64,000 bases of DNA, taken from the NCBI GenBank assembly GCA_963773605.1, contig CAVZBT010000012.1, positions 1,178,001-1,242,000 on the forward strand, in the 5' to 3' direction. Positions 1 to 8,850 of this stretch are shown here, in pieces. The notes beneath the pieces are model-generated. The model saw only the letters and a list, made by a program, of their open reading frames with translations, searched no databases and was not told where the DNA came from. A program made the position numbers and the translations under genes. The DNA is from CAVZBT01 sp963773605 (GTDB taxonomy: Bacteria; Acidobacteriota; UBA6911). Positions within the stretch are counted from its first letter, which is position 1. Each line of letters begins with the position of its first letter.

Positions 1-485
1 GCGGGTATCAGTTCGAACCGCTCCTCGAAGTACGTGTACGCCACCCAGAACCCCGCAATCAGCGGCAGCGCCCACAAATAGGGGCGCGACAGCGTGACCA
101 GCCCCACCCCGATCGCCAGCACGCACAACGCCAGGGCCTGCGGGTGACGCACGAGGCGATAAATGCCTTCGGTGTGCAGCCCCAGGCTGAAGCGCCTGCG
201 CGCCCGGAGGCGCCCGACGTGGACGGCGCTCGCGAAGTAAAGGACGGCGGCAAGCAGCGATAAGACGATGCCCGCCAGGCGCAAGCCCAGGATATTGTAG
301 TGGGGGCCGGCCAATGCCAGCACGCCCCAGCCGATGCCGGTCAACGACATCCCCGCCGCCCCGAGCACCCAGCCGCCCCACCAGACGGCGGCGGCGCCTT
401 TTTCCCGGAGACGATAGTTGGCGACCGTGTACGCGGTGATCACGGCTGCGCCTGTTGCCGTGCAGAGGAAGCCAATCCCAGCCAT
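1..485 (-). CDS. Isoprenylcysteine carboxyl methyltransferase (ICMT/PEMT)-like membrane protein, partial
   Basis: The frame is open from the ATG at 483-485 to the window edge, about 161 codons, so the C-terminus is missing. Three or more hydrophobic segments are followed by GIYRLVRHPQ and, near the edge, YFEERFEL. That is the Gx(Y)xxxRHPx...EE arrangement of the ICMT/phospholipid N-methyltransferase fold, in which the RHP and EE residues bind S-adenosylmethionine and substrate in the membrane. Family membership is inferred from these motifs; the substrate cannot be told, and prenylcysteine is unlikely in a bacterium. A plausible Shine-Dalgarno (AGGGTG) lies upstream. The next gene on the same strand starts at 1178 and ends at 675, so about 190 bp separate the two. 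Confidence 0.65.
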   Translation of the reverse strand, partial: MAGIGFLCTATGAAVITAYTVANYRLREKGAAAVWWGGWVLGAAGMSLTGIGWGVLALAGPHYNILGLRLAGIVLSLLAAVLYFASAVHVGRLRARRRFSLGLHTEGIYRLVRHPQALALCVLAIGVGLVTLSRPYLWALPLIAGFWVAYTYFEERFELIP

Positions 486-674
486 ATGCGCACACCCTGA
501 ACGACAGTGGGCGAACCAGGTTGTCCGGAGCGCTGCGGGCGCGCGACCCAGGCGTCGCGCGGCCAGATTAGCGGAATAATATCAAATGCGGAAAACCCGG
601 GCGATACGAAACGCCTGCAGATGTATCGCGGACGCGGGGCAGGTCGCGGAGCTTCCGGCGCCGGCCCGGCGGGA

Positions 675-1178
675 TCAGGCTTCGACGCGCTCGGTGCGGG
701 TGTCGTAGATCCTGAAGCCTGCGCGCAGATAGGTGTCCAGGGCGCGGGGGTGGTCCAGCGTGCAGGTGTGCAGCCATATCCTGCGGGCGCCGCGCTCCCA
801 GGCCGTGTCGATGCCGAAACGCAGCAGATAGGGGCCCAGGCCCCGCCCGATGAATTCCGGCACAATCCCGAAATACGCGATCTCCACATCCGGCGCCCGG
901 CGCCAGTCGAGCTCGATGTAACCGGCCGGAACGCCGCGGACATAGAGCACAAAAGTCCCTACCCGGGGGTCCTGGACGATGGCGGCGAGCTGGTCGTCGC
1001 CGAGCTTGAAGCGGTCGACCCAGTGCCAGGGAGCCCCCACCGTGCCGTACAGGAACCGGTAAAACGAAACGGTCGGACAGACGGCGTGCACGACCGAGAT
1101 CCCGTCCGAGGGGGGCGCAGGCCCCGCGGCCCGGGGTTTCTCGAGCATTTCGAGATAGGTCACGGTGGTTTCAATCAT
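675..1178 (-). CDS. GNAT family N-acetyltransferase
   Basis: The protein has 167 residues when started at the ATG at 1176-1178, which has AGGGGAG eight bases upstream; an in-frame start at 1238 has no such site. The core DVEIAYFGIVPEFIGRGLG contains the R/Q-x-x-G-x-G/A acetyl-CoA pyrophosphate loop of the GNAT fold. It is followed by WLHTCTLDHPRALDTYLRAGF, the usual motif B helix and C-terminal strand in which a Tyr acts on the leaving thiol. It should acetylate a small amine or a protein N-terminus in the cytoplasm; the substrate is unknown. It is transcribed toward the ICMT-like gene and divergently from the thioesterase at 1291, so the 112-bp gap probably holds both promoters. Confidence 0.85.
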   Translation of the reverse strand: MIETTVTYLEMLEKPRAAGPAPPSDGISVVHAVCPTVSFYRFLYGTVGAPWHWVDRFKLGDDQLAAIVQDPRVGTFVLYVRGVPAGYIELDWRRAPDVEIAYFGIVPEFIGRGLGPYLLRFGIDTAWERGARRIWLHTCTLDHPRALDTYLRAGFRIYDTRTERVEA

Positions 1179-1290
1179 CGCGTCGCTCCCCTCGCGGCGG
1201 CGGGCGCCCGCGGCCCCCGCTTCGCGGACGGGCGGCATCCTAGCATGTTTTTCGTTTTGCGCGCCGTCGCTTTGCCGTTAGAGTCACACG

Positions 1291-1728
1291 ATGCACACGG
1301 AACGGGAGCCCGGGTTCGTAGACACGATCGTCGACGTCCGCTACGCCGAAACCGACGCCATGGGCGTCGTGTATTATGCCAACTATCTCGTCTGGATGGA
1401 GGTGGGCAGGGGGGCGTGGTGCCGGGAGCGGGGCTTCAGCTACCGGGACCTGGAGACGCAGGACCAGCTCTACCTGATGGTCGCCGAAGTCACCTGCAGG
1501 TACAAGGCTCCGGCGCACTACGAGGACAGGGTCCTGATCCGGACGGCGGTTGCGTCGGCGAGCCAGAGAGTGATTCGCTTCAGATACGAAATCACCAACC
1601 ACGCCACGGGGCAGCTGCTCGCGACGGGCGAGTCGGTGCACGTGGTGACCGACGCCCAGTACCGGCCCGCCCGGCTGCCCGACAGGCACAGAACCTATTT
1701 CGACCCCGCCCCGGGGCAACGCGCATGA
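1291..1728 (+). CDS. ybgC: Acyl-CoA thioesterase, YbgC/4-hydroxybenzoyl-CoA thioesterase family
   Basis: This is a 145-residue hot-dog-fold protein. Residues 15-40 hold the hallmark VRYAETDAMGVVYYANY, in which the Asp of the ETD triplet is the catalytic carboxylate of the 4HBT family and the YYANY helix forms the dimer interface. Length is typical of single hot-dog thioesterases (130-150 residues). It is expected to hydrolyse short- or medium-chain acyl-CoA in the cytoplasm. In Proteobacteria ybgC neighbours tol-pal, but no tol-pal gene is present here, so only the family and not the Tol-Pal role is supported. The secreted esterase gene starts 31 bp downstream on the same strand and may be co-transcribed. 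Confidence 0.9.
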   Translation: MHTEREPGFVDTIVDVRYAETDAMGVVYYANYLVWMEVGRGAWCRERGFSYRDLETQDQLYLMVAEVTCRYKAPAHYEDRVLIRTAVASASQRVIRFRYEITNHATGQLLATGESVHVVTDAQYRPARLPDRHRTYFDPAPGQRA

Positions 1729-1759
1729 TCCCCCGGGAGACACCGGCAGGAGCAGATAC

Positions 1760-2539
1760 ATGCCGCACCGAACAGGCTTCGCCCTCGTGGTCCTCTGGAG
1801 CGTGCTGGCCGTCATGAGCGCCGCGGCGCGTCCAAGGGAAACCGGCTTCCTCAACCGCGCCGCGGAGGTCGGCGGCGTGAACTACCGGTACCAGGTTTAC
1901 GTTCCCCCGGAGTGGACGGGAAGCCGCAAGTGGCCCGTCGTCCTGTTTCTCCATGGCGCCGGCGAACGCGGCGAAGACGGCCTGCTGCAGACGCAGGTCG
2001 GCATCGCCACCGCGATACGGCTCCACCGGGACCGCTTCCCCGCCGTCGTCGTGATGCCCCAGTGCCGGAGGAGCGCATGGTGGACCGAGCCCGCCATGGA
2101 AGCCCAGGCGCTCAAGGCGCTCGAGCAGTCCATCAAGGAATTCAACGGCGACCCGGAGCGCACCTACCTGACGGGGCTCTCCATGGGAGGGTACGGCACC
2201 TGGGCGCTCGCCGCAAAATACCCCGGGCGCTTCGCCGCGCTCGCCCCGATCTGCGGCGGCGTGCGCGAACCGCACCGCGGCGCCCCGGCCCCCGCCGACG
2301 CGGGCGATCCGTATGCTCCCGCGGCGGCGAAGATCGGGCAGACCCCGGTCTGGATCTTCCACGGCGGGGACGACAAGACCGTCCCCGTCACCGAGTCCCG
2401 CGAGATGAACCGCGCCCTGAAGGCCGCCGGGGCCGCCCCGAAGTACACCGAGTACGAGGGGGTGGGGCACAACTCCTGGGACCGCGCCTACGGTGAGGCG
2501 GACTTCATGCCCTGGCTGCTCGCTCAGAAGCGCAGGTGA
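1760..2539 (+). CDS. Secreted alpha/beta-hydrolase (phospholipase/carboxylesterase, dienelactone-hydrolase-like)
   Basis: The protein has 259 residues with a hydrophobic N-terminal signal sequence of about 23 residues ending near SAAARP. The catalytic triad can be read directly: the nucleophile Ser in the elbow GLSMGG, an Asp in GGDDKTVPV, and a His in GVGHNSWDRAY near the C-terminus. An oxyanion-region motif LFLHGAGERGEDG precedes them. This layout matches predicted periplasmic or secreted esterases of the PF02230/PF01738 group, often annotated as phospholipase/carboxylesterase. It ends 140 bp before the protease-exporter fusion and shows no obvious functional link to it. The natural ester substrate is unknown. 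Confidence 0.85.
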   Translation: MPHRTGFALVVLWSVLAVMSAAARPRETGFLNRAAEVGGVNYRYQVYVPPEWTGSRKWPVVLFLHGAGERGEDGLLQTQVGIATAIRLHRDRFPAVVVMPQCRRSAWWTEPAMEAQALKALEQSIKEFNGDPERTYLTGLSMGGYGTWALAAKYPGRFAALAPICGGVREPHRGAPAPADAGDPYAPAAAKIGQTPVWIFHGGDDKTVPVTESREMNRALKAAGAAPKYTEYEGVGHNSWDRAYGEADFMPWLLAQKRR

Positions 2540-2677
2540 CGCGGGGGCTGTGGAGTACGGCGGCTCGATGCCGCCCCCATTCCTGCGCAATCCTGTTGCA
2601 ATTTCGCTCAAGCTCCCCGTACGATGCGGCCACACGACACGTTCGGCCGCCACAGCGCCGGGATCCCACGAGGCGGG

Positions 2678-5072
2678 ATGATGGGAGAGAGCCAAATCAA
2701 GGTGCGGGGTGACCTGGAGATCCGGAGCGAGACGCCGGACCCGGGCTCGCCGGTCATCGTGAAGGACCCGGTCGCGCGCCGCTTCTACCGCTTCACCGCC
2801 GTGCAGGCGGCGGTCCTCGGCCGGCTCGACGGCCGCGGCGACCCCGCGGCGGTTGCGGCCGAGGTGTCGGCCCGCTTCGACACGCCGGTGACCGAGGCGC
2901 AGGTCCGCGATTTCGCGGCGCGCCTGCGCGGCCTGCTCCTCCTGGACGAAGAGTCTTGCTGGCGGCGGCTGGAGGCCGCGCGCAGGCCGAGGCGCCGGCT
3001 GCTGCAGAACGTCCTGAGCGTCAAGATCCGCGCCTTCAATCCCGACCGGCTCCTGACCCGCCTCGAGCGCCGCCTCCGCTTCTGCTTCCACCCGGCGTTC
3101 ACGGCGGCGGCCTGGGCGACGGTCGCGGCGGCCGCCGCGATCGCGGTGGTGAACCGGGAGCTGCTCTTCGTCTCGCTGGGCGCCCTGCTGTCGCTGCACT
3201 CGATCCCGCTGATCGTGGCGGTCGTGTTCGCCGTCATGACGGTGCACGAGTTCGCGCACGGCCTGGCGCTGAAGCACTACGGCGGCAAGACGGAGGAGAT
3301 GGGATTCCTGCTGCTGTACTTCATCCCGGCGTTTTACTGCAATATCAGCGACGCCTGGATGCTCCGGAAGCGGGAGCGGGCGCTCGTGACGCTGGCCGGC
3401 GGCTGGGCGCAGCTGCTGCTGTGGGCCGGCGCGATCGTGGCGTGGCGCCTGCTGGCCGTCGAGACCTTCGCGTCGCGGGTGTGCCTGGTGACGATCGCGT
3501 TCACCGGGATCCAGACCCTGTTCAATTTCAACCCCCTGATCCGCCTGGACGGGTACTACCTGGTGAGCGACCTTCTCGAGGTCCCCAATCTGCGGTCGAA
3601 GTCTTTCGGGTACCTGCGCCGCACGCTGGGCGGCTGGCTCTTCGGCGGCGCGGGCGCGACGGGCGCGACCCCGAGGGAGAAGGCGATTTTCGGGCTGTTC
3701 GGGACCGCGTCGCTGCTGTTTTCGTCGGCGCTGGCCTGGGTGATGCTCGAGCGCGTCGGCGGCTGGCTGGTGAGCGAGTACAAGACGTGGGGCGTCCTCC
3801 TGGTCTCGGGCATCGTGCTGCTGGCGGCCCCGCTCCCCGGGAGAGGCCCGGCGTCACCGGCCGCCGCGCCGGCGGCGGAGAAGCCCCGCGGCTGGGCGGC
3901 GCGCCGGCGCAAGTCCGTCCGGCTCCTGGTGCTGCTGGCCGTGGTCGCGGCCATCGGCGTTCATCCCGTGGGAGCTGAAGGTCTCGGGCGACTTCACGAT
4001 CAACGCGCAGAAGCGCGCGTCGGTGAGCTCCCGGATCGACGGGACCCTGAAATCGGTCCTGGTGGACGAGGGGACGCGCGTGAGCCGCGGGGACGTCCTG
4101 GCGGAGTTGCAGAACCTGGACCTGAGCAATGCGTACGAGGACACGCGGGGCGAGCTCGAGGAGAGGCGGGCGGCGCTGGAGCTGCTCAAGGCGGGGGCGC
4201 GGCCCGAGGAGATCGACCGGGCGAAACGGCTGGTGGAGACCAAGCAGGCCGAGATGAGCAACACGCTGCGGGTCGAGCAGGAGCGCAAGGTGCTGCTCGA
4301 GACGGTGGCCAAGAGGCGGGCCGAGCTCGCGCAGGCGCGCGCCAACTACGAGCGCAGCCACAGGCTGATGCAGGAGGGGCTGATCGCCCGCAACGAGGTC
4401 GAGCGCGACCGCACGACCTTCGAGGTCCAGCAGCAGGAGCTCTCCGAGGCCGAGGGGCAGCTGAAGGTGCTCGCGGAGCGCACGGACCGGACCTACCAGG
4501 TGAAACGCAAGGAGGTGGGCCAGGCGCAGAGCGAGCTGAGGATCCTGCAGGCGGGTTCGCGCAAGGAATCGATCCGGGCGGTGGAGGCCGAGGTGGCCAA
4601 GCTCGAGACGAGCGCCGGGATCCTGGAGCAGCAGCTCGAGTTCCTCAAGATCCGGGCCGAGATCGACGGGGTGGTGGCGACGCCCTACCTGCGCAACCGG
4701 GCGGGGGAGTACCTGGCGAAGGGGGCGGCGCTGTGCGAGATTGTGAGCATCGGGGTCGTCAAGATCGACATGCCGGTGCCGGAGAAGGAGATCGCCGACG
4801 TGCACCCCGGCTACACGATCACGATGAAGGTGCGCGGCTACCCGAAGCGGTCGTTCGAGGCCGAGGTGAGGGCGATTTCGCCGGTGGCGGTCCAGTCGGG
4901 GTCGGAGCGGATGGTGCTGGTCCAGGGGGAGCTGGAGAACCGGGACGGGCTGCTGAAGGCGGGGATGACGGGTGTGGGGAAGATCCTGTGCGGGAAGCGC
5001 CGCGTGGGGGAGCTGGCGACGCGCCGCCTGGTGCGCTGGCTGCGCACGGAGTTCTGGGAGTACCTGCCGTAG
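2678..5072 (+). CDS. PqqD domain - M50 site-2-type zinc metalloprotease - HlyD adaptor fusion, frameshifted
   Basis: The ATGs at 2678 and 2681 follow GAGG; 2681 has the better spacing. Residues about 10-95 look like a PqqD/RRE winged-helix domain. A multi-spanning membrane region follows, with the M50 zinc site HEFAH (His190, Glu191, His194) and the second motif NPLIRLDGYY (Asp about residue 291). The reading frame then breaks at about 3957-3960; the next frame continues as FIPWELKVSGDF and a HlyD-type adaptor to 5072, with lipoyl half-motifs and a long coiled coil between about 4170 and 4660. One missing base restores a single protein of roughly 800 residues. This PqqD-M50-HlyD architecture is known for proteins that cut and export peptides. 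The peptide micro-ORFs directly downstream are the obvious candidate substrates, which is my inference. The ORF frame of the first half runs on to 5206 without meaning. Confidence 0.85.
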
Positions 5073-5699
5073 GGGTCGAAAAGCCGCATTGTGTCAATTT
5101 CGTGACACCCTTTACTTCTGTGACTGCACCATTTAATTCAAAAAATTTCAACATTTCTATTGACACCGCCGTGGCGATCTCATTAATCTGCCCCACATCT
5201 ATATAGCTTTGCGGTTGGGCGTAGACCTTTTTTGCGGTTTGCGCGGCAGGCGTTGAGGGCAGCACTCCCCCGTTTTTGGGGGTCAGCAATTCTCGAATAG
5301 CTCTCTCAGGAGAAGTACCTGATGGCGGAAAGCCACCGTCGCATGGGTTCAGGTACCCACCAATTTGAGGAAGAGCGAAGCTGAAGCTGCAGGTAGTCCC
5401 GGCAGTAGGCATGTGCGCGGGCGTCCGGGCCGCGGCCGGTTGGGGTGTATCTGCCCCGTCCTGGCGTGTGGCCGGGCTGATTCCGTGAGGTATAGCCGCT
5501 GAGCAACCGGGGCGCCGTCTGGCTCTCTCCTGTCGTAAACATCTACGTCTAAGGCATTTACAACCGCGCGCCGTTTCTGTTGCAATGTGCGGCGCGTGTG
5601 ATTGCGGCCACAGCGAGGGCTGCAGGGCCGTCGGACAATGCGTCCGGCGGGGCGTTTCTCACATGAAGACCATGATCAGAACATCGGAGGCAGCAAACC
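5073..5699 (+). other. Intergenic region between protease-exporter and micro-ORFs
   Basis: No convincing gene. Positions 5090-5230 are markedly AT-rich against GC-rich neighbours. A minus-strand frame from 5412 reads into the protease-exporter gene and has some protein-like stretches, but it lacks a ribosome site and any motif I recognise. A short C5/G5 hairpin with a T-rich loop lies at 5267-5282 and could be a weak terminator. A cysteine-rich plus-strand frame from 5585 has no Shine-Dalgarno and only runs by chance into the first 19-codon micro-ORF. Confidence 0.4.
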
Positions 5700-5732
5700 A
5701 TGTCGAATCCAGGCGCAATTCTGTGGCTGTAG
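5700..5732 (+). CDS. Micro-ORF 1, 10-residue peptide ending ILWL
   Basis: The ATG has a GGAGG nine bases upstream and encodes MSNPGAILWL followed by TAG. The second micro-ORF at 5796 encodes the same peptide with Asn3 changed to His. Of the three base differences between the two ORFs, one is missense, one is a silent Leu codon change and one swaps TAG for TAA, while the flanking DNA is unrelated. That pattern points to selection on the peptide itself. No family is recognised. It may be a ribosomal precursor peptide (RiPP or pheromone) for the upstream PqqD-M50-HlyD protein, or a leader peptide; the first is favoured because there are several related copies. Confidence 0.65.
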   Translation: MSNPGAILWL

Positions 5733-5795
5733 GCGCGGGCCGCTCGCAGGAGCGTTCGTGCAGGCACTTAACCCAAAAGCAAGCAGGAGACTTCC

Positions 5796-5828
5796 ATGTC
5801 GCATCCAGGCGCAATTCTCTGGCTGTAA
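5796..5828 (+). CDS. Micro-ORF 2, 10-residue peptide ending ILWL
   Basis: AGGAG lies six bases before the ATG. The product MSHPGAILWL is a near-identical copy of micro-ORF 1 and ends in TAA. The Pro-Gly turn followed by the hydrophobic ILWL tail is shared with copy 1; the ILWL tail alone is shared with micro-ORF 7, and a related IVWY tail ends micro-ORFs 3-6. A consensus-like TTGACA lies just after this ORF at 5849-5854 with only a weak -10 at 5872, so a promoter for the downstream repeat array is possible but not secure. Function unknown. Confidence 0.65.
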   Translation: MSHPGAILWL

Positions 5829-5890
5829 GTGACTATCGCAGTTCACGTTTGACATCCGAAACGCAACTCTTGACCATCCAGGAGCCTCAA

Positions 5891-5950
5891 ATGCAGACCG
5901 AAATCGAAATTCTCGAATCCCGTGAAAACCCGATGATCGTTTGGTACTAA
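5891..5950 (+). CDS. Micro-ORF 3, 19-residue peptide MQTEIEILESRENPMIVWY (copy 1)
   Basis: GGAG six bases upstream of the ATG supports translation. The N-terminal two thirds is acidic and helix-prone (TEIEILESRE), followed by Asn-Pro and the hydrophobic tail MIVWY. The split between an acidic leader and a short hydrophobic, aromatic C-terminus is what one expects of a minimal leader-core precursor peptide. No known RiPP family is recognised. Confidence 0.7.
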   Translation: MQTEIEILESRENPMIVWY

Positions 5951-5996
5951 GCACTCAACATTACTTGTTCTCTTTGCAGGTACTTAGGAGCCTCAA

Positions 5997-6056
5997 ATGC
6001 AGACCGAAATCGAAATCCTCGAATCCCGTGAAAACCCGATGATCGTTTGGTACTAA
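5997..6056 (+). CDS. Micro-ORF 4, same 19-residue peptide (copy 2)
   Basis: Identical product to copy 1, differing by one silent base (ATC for ATT at Ile7). GGAG lies six bases upstream inside the 106-bp repeat. The preceding TAG at the end of a GGTACTTAG run closes any read-through from copy 1, so this ORF needs its own initiation. Confidence 0.7.
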   Translation: MQTEIEILESRENPMIVWY

Positions 6057-6102
6057 GCATTCAACATTACTTGTTCTCTTTGCAGGTACTTAGGAGCCTC
6101 AA

Positions 6103-6162
6103 ATGCAGACCGAAATCGAAATCCTCGAATCCCGTGAAAACCCGATGATCGTTTGGTACTAA
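6103..6162 (+). CDS. Micro-ORF 5, same 19-residue peptide (copy 3)
   Basis: Sequence identical to copy 2, with the same GGAG ribosome site and spacer. It lies in the third unit of the repeat array, in a different reading frame from its neighbours. Confidence 0.7.
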   Translation: MQTEIEILESRENPMIVWY

Positions 6163-6208
6163 GCATTCAACATTACTTGTTCTCTTTGCAGGTACTTAGG
6201 AGCCTCAA

Positions 6209-6268
6209 ATGCAGACCGAAATCGAAATCCTCGAATCCCGTGAAAACCCGATGATCGTTTGGTACTAA
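6209..6268 (+). CDS. Micro-ORF 6, same 19-residue peptide (copy 4)
   Basis: Last copy, identical in sequence to copies 2 and 3. The repeat ends at its stop codon, after which the DNA changes to a unique segment leading into micro-ORF 7. Confidence 0.7.
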   Translation: MQTEIEILESRENPMIVWY

Positions 6269-6303
6269 ACGTCCAAAACGCTCTTGCTGAGGGGCAACTG
6301 AAT

Positions 6304-6330
6304 ATGACAAGTATTATTCTCTGGTTGTAA
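6304..6330 (+). CDS. Micro-ORF 7, 8-residue peptide MTSIILWL
   Basis: GAGGGG lies nine bases before the ATG and the ORF ends in TAA. The product MTSIILWL shares only the C-terminal ILWL with micro-ORFs 1 and 2, and the DNA around it is unrelated, so the shared tail is not explained by recent duplication. It sits 84 bp before the membrane HD-GYP gene and could also act as a short translated leader for that gene. Function unknown. Confidence 0.55.
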   Translation: MTSIILWL

Positions 6331-6413
6331 GGCCACCGGCCGTAATCCTTTAATGCGAAAGGGGCTAGAAGCCGATCTGCTAGTAGGATATTAAGATAGC
6401 CCGAGTTTGCCGC

Positions 6414-8850
6414 ATGCCTTCTTGGTCATCGCTTCCATTACGCATCAAGCTCTACTTAGCTTCCATAGTTGTTGCTGCTGTTCCCATCCTTGCATGGGCC
6501 TTATACTCCGTCATCTCAAATGCGGGGCGCGTTTACGATGAGAACTGGCTGATCCTGACTGTCATCACTATCGTCACGGTGCCCATTTTCGTTTTACTAC
6601 CCAGCGTGCGGAATCTCGTTACCATTGGCGATGCATTTATCATCTATATCTGCATAAAATACGGCACCCAGCCAGCGATTCTTGCCAACACGCTCTACAT
6701 GACCGTTCTAACACTACTACTACGGGGAAAACACAGAACTCCAACACATCGCATCATCTTTAACATAGCCTGCGCAGCATTAACAGTAAGCCTTTATGGA
6801 CACGTTTATCGACACCTTCTCGGCACTGGGAACTGCCACTAATGCACTCGATAAAATTCTGCTTCCAACCTTAGGTCTAGCTCTTACCTACTTCCTGTCC
6901 AACTCACTACTTGTCGCGGTAGTAATCGCATTATCATCCAATGATGGCGTCTTCAAGGTTTGGTACCAAAACTATTTGTCCCTCTCCATCGACTTTCTCG
7001 TGTCCGCTTGTGGCGCTGCCCTGATGGTGTACTTAAGCAATTTCAATGCCTATCTGCCTCTGCTCATTGCCCCGTTCCTGGGAGCCGTCTGGGGAATCAA
7101 TAAAATCAACCACGCTAAGGCCCTTGAGGCTCAACACCACCTGAAAGACCAAGAGCAACTATACCTCAGAACAGTCGAGTCACTTGCACTCGCTGTAGAT
7201 GCGAAAGACCAAACTACCTATGGCCATATTCGTCGTGTCAGAGCATATGCACTTGGCCTGGCAAGACTTTGCGGCATCACTGAGAACAATGAACTTATGG
7301 CGATCGAAACTGGATCGCTGCTGCATGATATTGGAAAGCTAGCAATAGATGATTATATTTTGAATAAACCTGGGAGGCTCACAACCCAAGAATTTGAAAA
7401 GATGAAAGTGCACTCAACTGCCGGCGACGAAATACTTCAACAAATTCAGTTCCCTTTTCCAGTCGCAAAATACGTTAGATATCATCACGAGAGATGGGAC
7501 GGAACCGGATATCCCGATGGATTGAAAGAAAGTCAGATCCCATTGGGAGCTCGAATTCTCGCCGTCGCTGATGCGTTCGACGCGATACGTTCATCTCGAC
7601 CCTACAAGACATCCTTTGGCATTCAGGATTCTCTCGAACTCCTCAAGGCACAAAGCGGTACACTCTACGACCCAGCCATAGTCACCCTCCTTGCGGAGAA
7701 CATCGACCGATTGGAATCCGACGCCTCCTCAGCGGTGCAGAATATCCCAGAACTAACCTTCAGGAAATATTTCGAAAAAGCCGACCAAGCTATACTCACC
7801 GCATCTTCCTCTCCGGAAATACTTCCTCGAGAGACTTCATCCGAACTCATCTCCTGTTTCGAGTTTTGCACAACGATCGGCAGGCAACTCAATCTCGACG
7901 ACCTATTCCCCATTCTCACGAGGCGGCTCAGGGTTTTAATCCCGTTCACAACATGCGCATACTATCTTGACGACGGTAGCGGGTTCATTAAAGCTGTCTA
8001 TGCCGAGGGTCATTGCGCAAATTTAATTAAGGATCTCTCAATAGGATTGGGAAAAGGGATTAGCGGCTGGGTTTCAGCCTACAAACGCCCGATTGTCAAC
8101 ACCCACCCCGCACTAGAGTTCGGCAGCATTAAGCAACCAGGGCTAGATGAATTTACGGATATTCTAGCCATTCCGCTAGTATCCGATAGCATTTCTATAG
8201 GAACTATTACACTATACGCAAAAGCGCCCATCTCCTATTCCGAAACACATGTGGCACTCATGCAAACGCTGGGCGGGCAGGTTGCAGCCCTTCTCGATAG
8301 TGTTCGTCGTAAATCGGATGCCGATGACGGTATGCGTCTAATTGATCCGATAACCCGGACCCACCGCGCCACCTACCTTTCTGTTGCAGGCGCGACGCTT
8401 CTCGCCTCGGCGGAGAAATCCCAATCTCCTATGTGTCTTCTTTGCATTACCATAAAAAACCTGAACCAGATTGTCACTCTGTATGGAGCAGAGGTAGCAA
8501 ATTTGGTGTTGAAGAAGGTATCTGAAACGATCCAGAGCGAACTGCGCCAGACAGACGTCCTCGTCCGTTACGGGTATCAATCGTTTATCGCCCTTCTTCC
8601 CGGTGTAAAATCAGAGCAAGCAGCGCGATATAATCAGCGACTTCAATCTCAAATAAGATCAACCAATACCAGCAATTCAATGGGACACAACATACTTATA
8701 CATTCTCAAGGAGCCATCGCATGCTACCCGCAGGATGGTTCTACCATTATTTCGCTACTTCAATCTGTGAATACCACTTTGCACGAAACAAATCCCACCG
8801 ACGAACGAGAATCTCGCATACTAGAATTCCCTCCTCGCCTCAAGGAATAG
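6414..8850 (+). CDS. Membrane-bound HD-GYP / GAF / GGDEF-like signalling protein, frameshifted
   Basis: Two frames, 6414-6842 and 6796-8850, join into one protein of about 810 residues if one G is removed from the GGG run at 6829-6831; the second frame has no ribosome site of its own. The N-terminal 250 residues are multi-spanning membrane helices. Next comes an HD-GYP domain with LLHDIGK (HD pair at 7324-7329) and HHERWDGTGYPDG (GYP at 7507-7515), the metal site of cyclic-di-GMP phosphodiesterases. A GAF-like domain follows, then a GGDEF-like domain whose active-site motif reads RYGYQSF, so cyclase activity is unlikely. It should degrade cyclic-di-GMP in response to a membrane or GAF-bound signal. 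Its place directly after the peptide micro-ORFs makes it a possible sensor or target of them. GC content is lower than in flanking genes. Confidence 0.85.

Larger units (their letters stand above)
5880..6268 (+). repeat. 106-bp tandem repeat array carrying four peptide ORFs
   Basis: Units begin at 5880, 5986, 6092 and 6198. The first three are full 106-bp units and the last is cut after its stop codon (71 bp). The copies are almost identical; the first differs by one silent change in the ORF (ATT for ATC) and one change after the stop. Each unit holds a GGAG ribosome site, one 20-codon ORF and a 46-bp spacer. Because 106 is not a multiple of three, successive ORFs lie in different frames, so each is translated separately and the array is not a polyprotein. 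The near-identity implies recent amplification or gene conversion. Confidence 0.95.

Noticed and set aside
5090..5412. Minus-strand frame reading into the protease-exporter gene
   Set aside because: Some protein-like stretches, but no start signal, no recognised motif, and it overlaps the well-supported HlyD coding sequence.
5585..5950. 121-codon plus-strand frame with a Cys-rich start that ends on the first IVWY peptide
   Set aside because: No ribosome site at 5585, and it crosses micro-ORFs 1 and 2 in another frame; the short ORFs have their own sites and conserved products.
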